Shown here piece after piece: positions 25,149 through 33,186 of a DNA stretch of 64,000 bases. The DNA comes from Streptomyces hyaluromycini (GTDB taxonomy: Bacteria; Actinomycetota; Actinomycetes; Streptomycetales; Streptomycetaceae): NCBI RefSeq assembly GCF_002217755.1, contig NZ_BCFL01000021.1, positions 416,860-480,859 on the forward strand, given 5' to 3'. Numbering within the stretch: position 1 is the first letter of the stretch; every line of letters begins with the position of its first letter. A program made the position numbers and the translations under genes. Under the pieces are notes generated by a model. It saw only the letters and a program-made list of their open reading frames with translations, ran no database searches and was not told the origin of the DNA.

Positions 25149-25951
25149 CCCCCTGGCGCTGGGCCGTCCTCGGCCTGGCCGCCCTCTACTTCCTGGTCCC
25201 GCTGGGCGCCTCCGTCGTCTTCACGGTCGACGTGCCCGGCCAGGGCGTCACCTTCGACGCCTACAGCCAGATCCTGTCCGCCGACGGCTTCCTCTCCAGC
25301 CTCGTCCTCTCGCTGGAACTGGCCGTCGCCACCATCGCCGCCGTGCTGCTGCTGATGGTGCCCGCCCTGGTCGCCCTGCGGCTCAGCGCGCCCAAGCTGC
25401 GCCCGGTCGTCGAGATCGTCTGCTCGCTGCCGCTGGTGGTGCCGCCGATCGCGTTCGTCGCCGGCATCGCGACCGTGCTCAAGTGGGGGCCGGACTACCT
25501 CTCCCGGACCCCGCTGTTCGAGACGTTCGTCGCCATCCAGAACCCGACCTTCCCGGTCGTGCTCGTCCTCGCGTACGTCGTGATGGCGCTGCCCTTCGTC
25601 TACCGGGCACTGGACGCCGGGCTGCGCGCGATCGACGTGCGCACCCTCGTCGAGGCCGCCCGCAGCTGCGGGGCCAACTGGCCCCAGGCGCTGGTGCGGG
25701 CCGTGCTGCCCAATCTGCGCGGGGCGCTGCTCAACGCGGCCTTCCTCACCCTGGCGCTGGTGCTCGGTGAGTTCACCGTCGCCCGGCTGCTCGGCTACGA
25801 GCCGTTCGCCGTGTGGATCTACAACGTCGGCGGCTCGCAGGCCCAGATGTCCGTCGCCGTCTCCGTGCTCAGTCTCCTGGTGACCTGGGCCCTGCTCCTC
25901 GCGCTCGCCGGTGCCGGCGGACGTGACCGAACCGCTTCCTCCCGGGGATGA
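25133..25951 (+). CDS. ABC transporter permease, second subunit
   Basis: A 272-aa permease of the PotC type with about six transmembrane helices (WAVLGLAALYFLVPLGASVV first). The EAA loop is VEAARSCGANWPQALVRAVL. ATG 25133 overlaps the previous gene; the open frame further up is only a shadow of it. Six bases after its stop lies the ATPase gene. Confidence 0.92.
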   Translation: MARRLTPWRWAVLGLAALYFLVPLGASVVFTVDVPGQGVTFDAYSQILSADGFLSSLVLSLELAVATIAAVLLLMVPALVALRLSAPKLRPVVEIVCSLPLVVPPIAFVAGIATVLKWGPDYLSRTPLFETFVAIQNPTFPVVLVLAYVVMALPFVYRALDAGLRAIDVRTLVEAARSCGANWPQALVRAVLPNLRGALLNAAFLTLALVLGEFTVARLLGYEPFAVWIYNVGGSQAQMSVAVSVLSLLVTWALLLALAGAGGRDRTASSRG

Positions 25952-25957
25952 CACACC

Positions 25958-27022
25958 ATGACCACCGCCACCCTTGAGAAGGCCGCGACCGTCGAATTCC
26001 GGTCGCTGCGGCGCGAGTTCGGCGCCACCGTCGCCCTCGACGGACTCGACCTGACCGTACAGCCGGGCGAGTTCCTGGCCCTGCTCGGCCCGTCCGGCTG
26101 CGGCAAGACCACCGCGTTGCGCATGCTCGCCGGCTTCGAACACCCCGACTCCGGCGCCGTGCTCGTGGACGGCGAGGACGTCACCCACGTCCCGGCCCAC
26201 CGCCGCGACGCCGGGATGGTCTTCCAGTCGTACAGCCTCTTCCCGCATCTGAACGCCGTCGACAACGTGGCCTTCGGGCTGCGCATGCGCAAGGTGCGCA
26301 CGAGTGAACGGCGCGCCCGCGCGGCCGAGTTGCTGGAGCTGGTCGGGCTCGGCGACAAGGGGGAGCGGTTCCCGCACCAGCTCTCCGGCGGCCAGCAGCA
26401 GCGCATCGCGCTCGCCCGTGCCCTCGCCCTGCGCCCCCGTGTGCTCCTCCTCGACGAGCCGCTGTCGGCCCTCGACGCCAAGGTCCGGCTGTCGCTCCGC
26501 GAGGAGATCCGCCGGCTTCAGCAGGAACTGGGCATCACCACCCTGTTCGTGACGCACGATCAGGAGGAGGCGCTGTCCATCGCCGACCGGGTCGCCGTGA
26601 TGCGTGCCGGGCGGCTCGAACAGTGCGCCGAACCCGCCGAGTTGTACGGCCGTCCGGCCACCGCCTTCGTCGCCGAGTTCGTCGGCACGATGAGCCGGAT
26701 CCCGGGGACGGTCAAGGACGGCACCGTCGAGGTGCTCGGGCAGCGGCTGCCGGCCGACGGCGAGGCGCCGGGTGCGGGCGAGGTCGACGTCCTGGTGCGG
26801 CCCGAGGCGGTCCAGGTGCGCGCGGACGGGGCCGGTACGGCCACGGTCGTCGCCACCGCCTTCCTGGGCGCGGTCGTCCGGGTCACCGTACGGCTCGCGG
26901 ACGGCACCGAGGCCAAGGCCGACCTGCCCGCCCACGAGGCCGCCGAGCTGGGTGCCGGATCCGCGGTGAGCGTGTCCCTGCCCGAGCGGCCGGTGCTCGT
27001 GGCGGAGCGCGTCCAGAAGTAG
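25958..27022 (+). CDS. ABC transporter ATP-binding protein
   Basis: A 354-aa ATPase that powers the importer. Walker A GPSGCGKTT (about residue 45), Q-loop MVFQSYSLFPHL, signature LSGGQQQRIALARALAL, Walker B VLLLDEPLSALDAK and the switch histidine in VTHDQEEAL are all intact. Residues 250-354 form the TOBE regulatory domain. The TAG stop lies in a 19-bp sequence (TAGCGCATCCACAAGCCGG) that is repeated with three changes directly behind it. Confidence 0.95.
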   Translation: MTTATLEKAATVEFRSLRREFGATVALDGLDLTVQPGEFLALLGPSGCGKTTALRMLAGFEHPDSGAVLVDGEDVTHVPAHRRDAGMVFQSYSLFPHLNAVDNVAFGLRMRKVRTSERRARAAELLELVGLGDKGERFPHQLSGGQQQRIALARALALRPRVLLLDEPLSALDAKVRLSLREEIRRLQQELGITTLFVTHDQEEALSIADRVAVMRAGRLEQCAEPAELYGRPATAFVAEFVGTMSRIPGTVKDGTVEVLGQRLPADGEAPGAGEVDVLVRPEAVQVRADGAGTATVVATAFLGAVVRVTVRLADGTEAKADLPAHEAAELGAGSAVSVSLPERPVLVAERVQK

Positions 27023-27057
27023 CGCATCCACAAGCCGGTAGCGCATTCACAAGCCAT
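27020..27057. repeat. 19-bp tandem duplication over the ATPase stop codon
   Basis: TAGCGCATCCACAAGCCGG at 27020-27038 and TAGCGCATTCACAAGCCAT at 27039-27057. The first copy contains the stop codon of the ATPase gene. Confidence 0.7.
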
Positions 27058-27077
27058 CAGTGAGGAATGACAACAAC

Positions 27078-28529
27078 GTGACCCCCCACCCGCGACTCCC
27101 GCTTCAGGCCGTCCTGTTCGACATGGACGGAACGCTCGTCGACACCGAGCGACTGTGGTGGGAGGCGGTGGAACAGGTCGCCGGGCGGCCGCTCACCGAG
27201 GCCGACGAACCCGAGGTGCTCGGCCGGCCGGTGGAGCACACCGCCGGCTGGCTCGCCGCGGCCACCGGCCGCCCGGCCGCGGCTCTGGCGGCCGGGCTGC
27301 ACCGGGAGTTCGCGGACCGCGTCCGCACCGGCATCGTGCCCCGCCCCGGCGCCCTCGACCTGCTGGACGCGCTGGCCGCGGCCGGCGTTCCCACCGCCCT
27401 GGTCACCGCGTCCCCACGCGCGGTCGCCGACCTCGTCCTCGACGCCCTCGGCGCCGGCCGGTTCGCCGTCTCCGTCACCGCCGACGACACCGGACGCACC
27501 AAGCCCGCTCCCGACCCCTACCTGGCCGCCTGCCGCGCCCTCGGCGTCGACCCGGCGGCCTGCGTCGCCGTGGAGGACACCGAGACCGGGGTCGCCTCGG
27601 CCGAGGCCGCCGGCTGTGCCGTCCTGGCCGTGCCCTCGCTCGCCCCGATCGGCGGCGCGCCCGGCCGGACCGTCCGTGACACGCTGGTCGGGGTCACCCC
27701 GAAGGAGCTGAGCGAGATGGCCGCACCGGAACTCCGGGTGATGTCCTGGAACCTGTGGCTCGGCGGCAGCCGGATCGACGACCACCGGGCCAAGCAGGTC
27801 AAGGCGATCATGGACGCGGGCGCGGACGTCGTCGGCCTCCAGGAGACCGCCGGGACCAGCGCCCGGGAACTCGCCGAAGCCCTCGGCTGGTACCACCACG
27901 CGGCGGGCGAGAACCTCGGGATCATCAGCCGCTTTCCGGTCACCGCCCGCCTCGGCGACCCCGACGTCGGCTTCTACGGAGCCGCCGGCGTGCGGATCGC
28001 CGTCCGCCCCGGCCGCGAGGTCGAGATCTGGACCGCGCATCTGCACTACACGCCGTACGGGCCCTACGAGTTCCACTTCGACGGGCTCGGCGCCGACGAG
28101 CTGGTCGCCCACGAGGAGGTGCGGCTCGGGCAGATGGCGGAGGCCCTGCGGCGGATCGGGGACGGTGCCGTGCCCGTGGTGCTGGTCGGGGACTTCAACT
28201 GCCCGTCCCACCTGGACTGGACGGAGGTCGGGTGGCCGGTGACCAAGGCCGCCGAGGACGCCGGGTTCCGTGACTCCTACCGGGAGGCGCACCCGGACCC
28301 GGCCGCCGCGCCCGGCCACACCTGGTCGCCGATCCACCCCGTCCACGAGGACGGCAGCGGGCGGCCGGAACCGCAGGACCGGATCGACTACGTGCTGCAC
28401 AGGGGGCTGCGCGTGCTCGACTCCCGGACCTGGGTCACCGGCACCCCGGCGCCCTGGCCCGAGGTGGCGGGCAACGACTGGCCCTCCGACCACGCGGCCG
28501 TCGTCACCACGTTCGCCGTCGAGCCGTAA
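27078..28529 (+). CDS. HAD phosphatase fused to endonuclease/exonuclease/phosphatase-domain enzyme
   Basis: A 483-aa two-domain protein. Residues 1-215 are a HAD-IA hydrolase: VLFDMDGTLVDTE (nucleophile Asp), ALVTASPRAVADLVL (motif II), GRTKPAPDPYLAAC (motif III Lys) and VEDTETGVASAEAAG (motif IV). From about residue 218 it is an EEP metallo-phosphoesterase: MSWNLWLGG, VVGLQETAG, GDFNCPSHLDW, DRIDYVLHRG and SDHAAVVTTF. Both sets of catalytic residues are complete. The GTG at 27078 is used (GAGGAA ten bases upstream); an open start at 27060 has no binding site. It follows the ABC importer by 55 bases. A phosphodiesterase plus phosphomonoesterase in one chain would release phosphate stepwise from an imported diester, which is inference. 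Confidence 0.88.
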   Translation: MTPHPRLPLQAVLFDMDGTLVDTERLWWEAVEQVAGRPLTEADEPEVLGRPVEHTAGWLAAATGRPAAALAAGLHREFADRVRTGIVPRPGALDLLDALAAAGVPTALVTASPRAVADLVLDALGAGRFAVSVTADDTGRTKPAPDPYLAACRALGVDPAACVAVEDTETGVASAEAAGCAVLAVPSLAPIGGAPGRTVRDTLVGVTPKELSEMAAPELRVMSWNLWLGGSRIDDHRAKQVKAIMDAGADVVGLQETAGTSARELAEALGWYHHAAGENLGIISRFPVTARLGDPDVGFYGAAGVRIAVRPGREVEIWTAHLHYTPYGPYEFHFDGLGADELVAHEEVRLGQMAEALRRIGDGAVPVVLVGDFNCPSHLDWTEVGWPVTKAAEDAGFRDSYREAHPDPAAAPGHTWSPIHPVHEDGSGRPEPQDRIDYVLHRGLRVLDSRTWVTGTPAPWPEVAGNDWPSDHAAVVTTFAVEP

Positions 28530-28626
28530 CCAGGGGTTACCCGGGGCAACCATTGCGGTCGGGGTGACGATCCCGTAAGTTGTGCGGGCCTCCCCCTTAC
28601 TGACTGGTAACACCGGTAGGTAACCC

Positions 28627-31095
28627 ATGCGCTGGCCCTCCCCCGACCTCCGGCCGGGGGTACCCCCATCTCGCTTCGCTCGCCGACCCACCACCGTCCG
28701 TGCGCGGATCGTGGCGCTCGCGCTCGCCCCGGCCGTCGCGCTGACGGCCCTGTGGAGCTTCGCCATGGTGTCCGTCACCGCCGAGCTACGCGCGCTGATC
28801 CGCCTCCAGGGGGTGTACGACGACTTCGGCACCCCCGTCGACACCGCCGTCGGGCAGATCCAGATCGAACGGCGGCTGTCGGCGGCCTACCTGGGCGGCC
28901 GCCCGGACCCGGCGGCCGCCGCCGGCCTGCTCGCCCAGCAGCGGCGCACCGACCGGGCGGTGGACGCCATGCGGGACGCGATCCGGGACGGCGACCGCGG
29001 GCGCCTCAGCGACCGGCAGCGCCAGGCGCTCGACGCGATGGTGACCGCCACCGGCAGGCTGGAGAGCCTGCGCGGGCAGGTGCTGTCCCGGAAGATCTCC
29101 TGGGACGGCGCCGTCGCCGGCTACAGCGCCCTGGTGGAGCCCGGTTTCGACGTCGAGTCCACCCTCACCGCACTCCAGGCCGGACAGCTGGCCCGGGAGT
29201 CACAGGTCGTCATCGAGCTGGTGCGGGTACGGGAGTTCGTCTCACGCGAGGACGCGCTGGTCGCCGGGGCACGGGCCGCCGGACGGCTCACCGACGCGCA
29301 GTACTCCACCCTCACCGCGACCGTCGAGGACCGGCGGGTCTTCGAGCGGACCTACGTCCCGGACCTGCCGTCGGACTCACGGGCGCTGTTCGAGGCGTTC
29401 CAGCGCGGCGCGCTGCACCGCTCGCTGGTGCGCGGCGAGGACGCGCTGCTGCGGGCGGGCGCGGACCGGGCCGGTGCGGCCGTCGCCGCGGGCACCTGGC
29501 GGTCCACCACCGACCGGGCCGTCAAGCAGTACATGCTGCTGTGCACGCGGTCGGCCGAGAACTCCGCCGCCCGCGGACGCGCCTTCGCCTACCGGGAGCT
29601 GGCCAAGGCGGCCGTCGTCGGTGCGGCCGGGCTTGCGGCGGTGGGCCTTTCGCTGTGGTTCGCGGTGAGCGGGGCGCGCCGCATCTCGCGCCGCCTGGAG
29701 ACCCTGCGGGACGCGGCCGACCTGCTGACCGCACGCCAACTGCCCGCCCTGATGGAGCGGCTGAGCGCCGGCGAGGACGTGGACGCGGTCGCCGAGGCGC
29801 CGCCGCTGGCCGCCGGGGAGGCCGGGAACGACGAGATCGGGGATGTCGGCCGGTCGTTCAACCGGGCCCGGCTGGCCGCCGTCGAGGCCGCGGTCCGGCA
29901 GGCCACGCTGCGGCGGGGCCTGTTCGCGGTCCTCCTCAACATCGCCCGCCGCAACCAGGCCCTCGTCCACCGCCAGCTGAAACTCGTCGACACCCTGGAA
30001 CGGCGCACCGACGACCCGGCCGTCCTGGGCGAGCTGTTCCGCATCGACCACCTCACCACCCGGATGCGCCGGCACGCGGAGAGCCTGATCATCCTCTCCG
30101 GCGCGGCCCCCGGACGGCGCTGGCGGCGGCCCGTGCCGATCGCCGACGTGGTGTCTTCGGCGGTCGGCGAGATCGAGGACTACCCGCGGGTCGTGGTGCC
30201 GCCGATGCCGGAGGCGGGCGTGGCCGCGGACGCCGTCGCTGATGTCGTGCACCTGCTCGCCGAACTGCTGGAGAACGCCACCGTGTTCTCGCCGCCGCAC
30301 ACCCAGGTCACCCTGCGCACCGGCCTGGCCGGCCACGGCTTCACCCTGGAGATCGACGACCGGGGCCTCGGCCTCGACGCCGACCAGCTCACCGCGGCCC
30401 GCCGCACCCTCACCGACCCCGACGCCTTCGACCCGACCCGCCACGACCGGCTCGGCCTCTACGTCGTGGGCCGCCTGGCCGCCCGGCACGGCATCGAGGT
30501 GACCCTGCGGGAGTCGCCGTACGGCGGGACGACCGCGGTGGTGCTGCTGCCGCGGGCGGTGCTGGCGGAGCCGGAGAACGGCGGAGGGGGAGCCGAGCGA
30601 GGGCGCCGGCCGTCCGCGGAGGCACCCGGGCGCCCACCGGCACCCGGGGGAGGCCGACCGGCATCGGCGGTCGGCGTTCTGCCGGCATCCGGCGGTACGG
30701 CGGCCGCCGGGGAGACCACGACGCACGCCGCGCCCGGACCCGTCCGCGAGGCGGAGCAGCTACCGGCCCGGACGGATCCCCCGCCTCCCGAGGCGCCTGC
30801 GGCCCGGGCGGAGGGCCCGTCTCCCGAGGCGCCTGCGGCTCGGGCGGAGGGTCCGTCTCCCGCAGCGCCTCCGGCCCTGCCCACCCGCACCCGTCAGACC
30901 TCCCTCGCCCCCGAACTGCGCGCCGGCCGGCAGGCCCCGGCCGGGCCGGCCGAGCGCGATCTGGACGCCGACGAGATGCGGGCGGTCTTCGGCGCCTTCC
31001 AGCGCGGCCTGGACCGGGGCCGCAGGGGAGTGCCGACCGGCCCCCAGGAGCCGAACCACACCGAGGAAGGGACGCACGCAGACGATGACCAGTAA
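28627..31095 (+). CDS. cvnA: Conservon sensor-kinase-like protein CvnA with nitrate-sensing-type domain
   Basis: An 822-aa membrane protein. A first transmembrane helix (IVALALAPAVALTALWSFAM) is followed by an extracellular NIT-like sensor (about residues 55-325), a second helix (VVGAAGLAAVGLSLWFAVSG), a HAMP-like linker and an ATPase domain with the N-box LAELLENATVFSPPHT and DDRGLGLD. It does not show a clear phospho-accepting His motif typical of two-component kinases, as is usual for CvnA. The C-terminal 200 residues are Pro/Ala-rich and contain the repeat APAARAEGPSP. It overlaps cvnB by 11 bases. It starts the conservon; transcription probably starts in the 97 bases upstream. Confidence 0.9.
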   Translation: MRWPSPDLRPGVPPSRFARRPTTVRARIVALALAPAVALTALWSFAMVSVTAELRALIRLQGVYDDFGTPVDTAVGQIQIERRLSAAYLGGRPDPAAAAGLLAQQRRTDRAVDAMRDAIRDGDRGRLSDRQRQALDAMVTATGRLESLRGQVLSRKISWDGAVAGYSALVEPGFDVESTLTALQAGQLARESQVVIELVRVREFVSREDALVAGARAAGRLTDAQYSTLTATVEDRRVFERTYVPDLPSDSRALFEAFQRGALHRSLVRGEDALLRAGADRAGAAVAAGTWRSTTDRAVKQYMLLCTRSAENSAARGRAFAYRELAKAAVVGAAGLAAVGLSLWFAVSGARRISRRLETLRDAADLLTARQLPALMERLSAGEDVDAVAEAPPLAAGEAGNDEIGDVGRSFNRARLAAVEAAVRQATLRRGLFAVLLNIARRNQALVHRQLKLVDTLERRTDDPAVLGELFRIDHLTTRMRRHAESLIILSGAAPGRRWRRPVPIADVVSSAVGEIEDYPRVVVPPMPEAGVAADAVADVVHLLAELLENATVFSPPHTQVTLRTGLAGHGFTLEIDDRGLGLDADQLTAARRTLTDPDAFDPTRHDRLGLYVVGRLAARHGIEVTLRESPYGGTTAVVLLPRAVLAEPENGGGGAERGRRPSAEAPGRPPAPGGGRPASAVGVLPASGGTAAAGETTTHAAPGPVREAEQLPARTDPPPPEAPAARAEGPSPEAPAARAEGPSPAAPPALPTRTRQTSLAPELRAGRQAPAGPAERDLDADEMRAVFGAFQRGLDRGRRGVPTGPQEPNHTEEGTHADDDQ

Positions 31096-31798
31096 CGACC
31101 ACCCCCAGCCACCCACCCCGGTCCCGGCCTCCGCCGATGCCCCCGTCCCGGCCTCTGCCGATGTCTCCGCCTCGGTCCCGGCCTCTGCCGACGTCCCCGT
31201 CCCGGTCCCGGCCTCTGCCGATGCCCCCGTCCCGGTCCCGGCCTCTGCCGATGTCTCCGCCTCGGTCCCGGCCTCTGCCGATGTCCCCGCCACGGTCCCG
31301 ACCTCCGGCCTGGCCTCTGTCTCTGCCCCGGCCCCGGCCCCGGCCTCCGCCTCGGCCCCCGCCTCCGACCCCGGCTCACAATCCCCCGTCGCCCCAGGGC
31401 CCGGCGCCCAGCCCGGCAGTGGCCTCGGCTGGCTTCTCGACGATCTCGTCGCCCGGACCGACCACGTCCGGCAGGCCGTGCTGCTCACCGCCGACGGGCT
31501 GCCGCTCAGCCACTCCGAGGGGATGCGGCGGCGGGACATCGAGCACCTCGCGGCGGTCTGTTCCGGCTTCCACAGCCTGGCCCGCTCGGCGGGGGACCGG
31601 TTCGGCGCCGGGGAGGTGCGGCAGACCATGGTGATGCTCGACGACGCCTATCTCTTCGTCACCCCGGCCGGACACGGCAGCCGGCTCGCCGTCCTCAGCG
31701 ACGTCCGCACCGACGTCGGCCAGCTGGCCCACGAGATGGCTCTGCTCGTCCGCCGCCTCGGCCGGCACCTGGACGCCGCCGCGCGCTCGGCCCCCTGA
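31085..31798 (+). CDS. cvnB: Conservon protein CvnB (roadblock/LC7 domain) with repeat-expanded N-terminus
   Basis: A 237-aa protein whose C-terminal 125 residues form the roadblock/LC7 domain (LGWLLDDLVARTDHVRQAVL, TADGLPLSHSEGM, GHGSRLAVLSDVRTDVGQLA). Roadblock proteins regulate small GTPases. The N-terminal 110 residues are unusual: six near-identical VPASAD units with a 30-bp DNA period, then an Ala/Pro-rich linker. CvnB proteins I know of lack such an extension, so this is probably a recent expansion. It overlaps cvnA and is followed by cvnC after 8 bases. Confidence 0.9.
   Translation: MTSNDHPQPPTPVPASADAPVPASADVSASVPASADVPVPVPASADAPVPVPASADVSASVPASADVPATVPTSGLASVSAPAPAPASASAPASDPGSQSPVAPGPGAQPGSGLGWLLDDLVARTDHVRQAVLLTADGLPLSHSEGMRRRDIEHLAAVCSGFHSLARSAGDRFGAGEVRQTMVMLDDAYLFVTPAGHGSRLAVLSDVRTDVGQLAHEMALLVRRLGRHLDAAARSAP
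31121..31294 (+). repeat. 30-bp minisatellite inside cvnB
   Basis: Six tandem units, mostly 30 bp, each carrying GTCCCGGCCTCTGCCGATG or a close variant. Variation is at the third base and at the last four codons (SAS or PVP types alternate). The reading frame is kept. Confidence 0.9.
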
Positions 31799-31806
31799 CG
31801 ACCGCG

Positions 31807-32193
31807 GTGAGCGACGAGCACTGGTACGAGGACGAGACCGGCTCGCTGGTCCGCCCCTACACCGTGACCCGGGGCCGCACCGAACCCTCCGGCCGGCACT
31901 CCATCGATCTGATGTCCCAGGTCACGGCCGTGGACCTGGGCACGGACGCGGGCCGCCCGGACGTCGACCATGCCCGCACCGCCCTGCTCGCCCTGGTGCG
32001 GCGCGGCTCCCGGCCGGTCGTGGAGCTCGCCGCGGACGCCGACCTGCCGCTCACCGTCGTACGCGTGCTGCTCGGCGATCTCGCCGAGGCCGGCCTGGTG
32101 CGGATCGACGCGCCGCGCCGGGTGGAGCCGGCCGGCCCCGCCGCCGACCCCGAGCTGCTGAAGGAGATCGTGGAGCGGCTGCGGGAGCTCTGA
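31807..32193 (+). CDS. cvnC: Conservon protein CvnC (DUF742)
   Basis: A 128-aa DUF742 protein: an N-terminal LVRPYTVTRGRTEPS motif, typical of the family, and a C-terminal winged-helix-like part (LPLTVVRVLLGDLAEAGLVR). In conservons it is the third gene, normally followed by the Ras-like GTPase cvnD. Here the next gene is a lysine-pathway amidase 150 bases on, so cvnD is missing. GTG at 31807. Confidence 0.9.
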   Translation: MSDEHWYEDETGSLVRPYTVTRGRTEPSGRHSIDLMSQVTAVDLGTDAGRPDVDHARTALLALVRRGSRPVVELAADADLPLTVVRVLLGDLAEAGLVRIDAPRRVEPAGPAADPELLKEIVERLREL

Positions 32194-32345
32194 GCTCCGG
32201 CCCCGCGCAACGAATCGCCGCCGGGCCCCCGCCGCACGCAACGAACCGCTCACCGGCACGCAACGGCTCCTCCTTGTCCGGCCCGGCCCGCCGACCGTAC
32301 GGTCTAACTGGCCCCCAGACCCCTCCGTACCCGGTGAGGACCCGC

Positions 32346-33134
32346 ATGCGCACCGCCCTGCTCCAGAGCTCCGGCCGCCCCGGCTCGACCGTCGAGAACC
32401 TCAAGGTGCTCGACGAGACCGCCGGCCGGGCCGCCGCCGCGGGCGCCGCGCTGCTGGTCGCCCCGGAGATGTTCCTGACGGGCTACGCGATCGGCGACGA
32501 CATCGCCCGCCTCGCCGAGCCCGCCGACGGCGACAGCGCCGACGCGATCGCCGAGCTGGCCCACCGCCACGGCCTGGCGATCGCCTACGGGTACCCGGAG
32601 CGCGACGGCGACGCCGTCCACAACTCCGCCCAGCTGATCTCCGCCGACGGCACCCGGCTCGCGAACTACCGCAAGTCCCACCTCTTCGGCGGCTTCGAGC
32701 GGGACCACTTCACCGCGGGCGACCAGCCGGTCGTCCAGGCGGAGCTGAACGGCCTCACCGTCGGGATCATGATCTGCTACGACGTGGAGTTCCCGGAGCT
32801 CGTCCGCGCCCACGCCCTGGCCGGTACCGACCTGCTCCTCGTCCCGACGGCGAACATGCACCCGTTCGAGCTCGTCGCCGAGTCCCTGGTCCCGGTGCGG
32901 GCCTGGGAGAACCAGATGTACGTGGCCTACGCCAACCGCGTCGGCCAGGAAGGCGAGTTCGAGTTCTTCGGGCTCTCCGCGCTGGCCGGACCCGACGGGG
33001 TCACCCGCGCCCGCGCCGGACGCGGTGAGGAACTGGTCCTCGCCGACCTCGACCCCGCGCTCCTCGCCGCCTCCCGCGAGGCGAACCCGTACCTGAAGGA
33101 CCGCCGCCCCGGCCTCTACGGGTCCCTGGCCTGA
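32346..33134 (+). CDS. davA: 5-aminovaleramidase (nitrilase-superfamily amidohydrolase)
   Basis: A 262-aa carbon-nitrogen hydrolase. The catalytic triad is visible: Glu in LLVAPEMFLTGYAIGDD, Lys in NYRKSHLFGGF and Cys in GIMICYDVEFPELVRAH. As I recall it, Pseudomonas putida DavA shares the same EMFLTGY, YGYPER, NYRK and LVPTANM blocks. DavA hydrolyses 5-aminovaleramide to 5-aminovalerate and ammonia. ATG 32346 follows a GTGAGGA box. The lysine 2-monooxygenase gene follows after 52 bases, which supports this specific role over a general nitrilase. Confidence 0.88.
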   Translation: MRTALLQSSGRPGSTVENLKVLDETAGRAAAAGAALLVAPEMFLTGYAIGDDIARLAEPADGDSADAIAELAHRHGLAIAYGYPERDGDAVHNSAQLISADGTRLANYRKSHLFGGFERDHFTAGDQPVVQAELNGLTVGIMICYDVEFPELVRAHALAGTDLLLVPTANMHPFELVAESLVPVRAWENQMYVAYANRVGQEGEFEFFGLSALAGPDGVTRARAGRGEELVLADLDPALLAASREANPYLKDRRPGLYGSLA

Positions 33135-33186
33135 CCTTCCCCGCTCTTCCTCACACTTTTCGCGTTTCGCAAGGAGCCCGTACCCC

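Noticed and set aside
30760..31629. A minus-strand repeat protein with EAGTGTG-like units opposite cvnA/cvnB
   Set aside because: It is the antisense of the cvnB minisatellite and has no start context.
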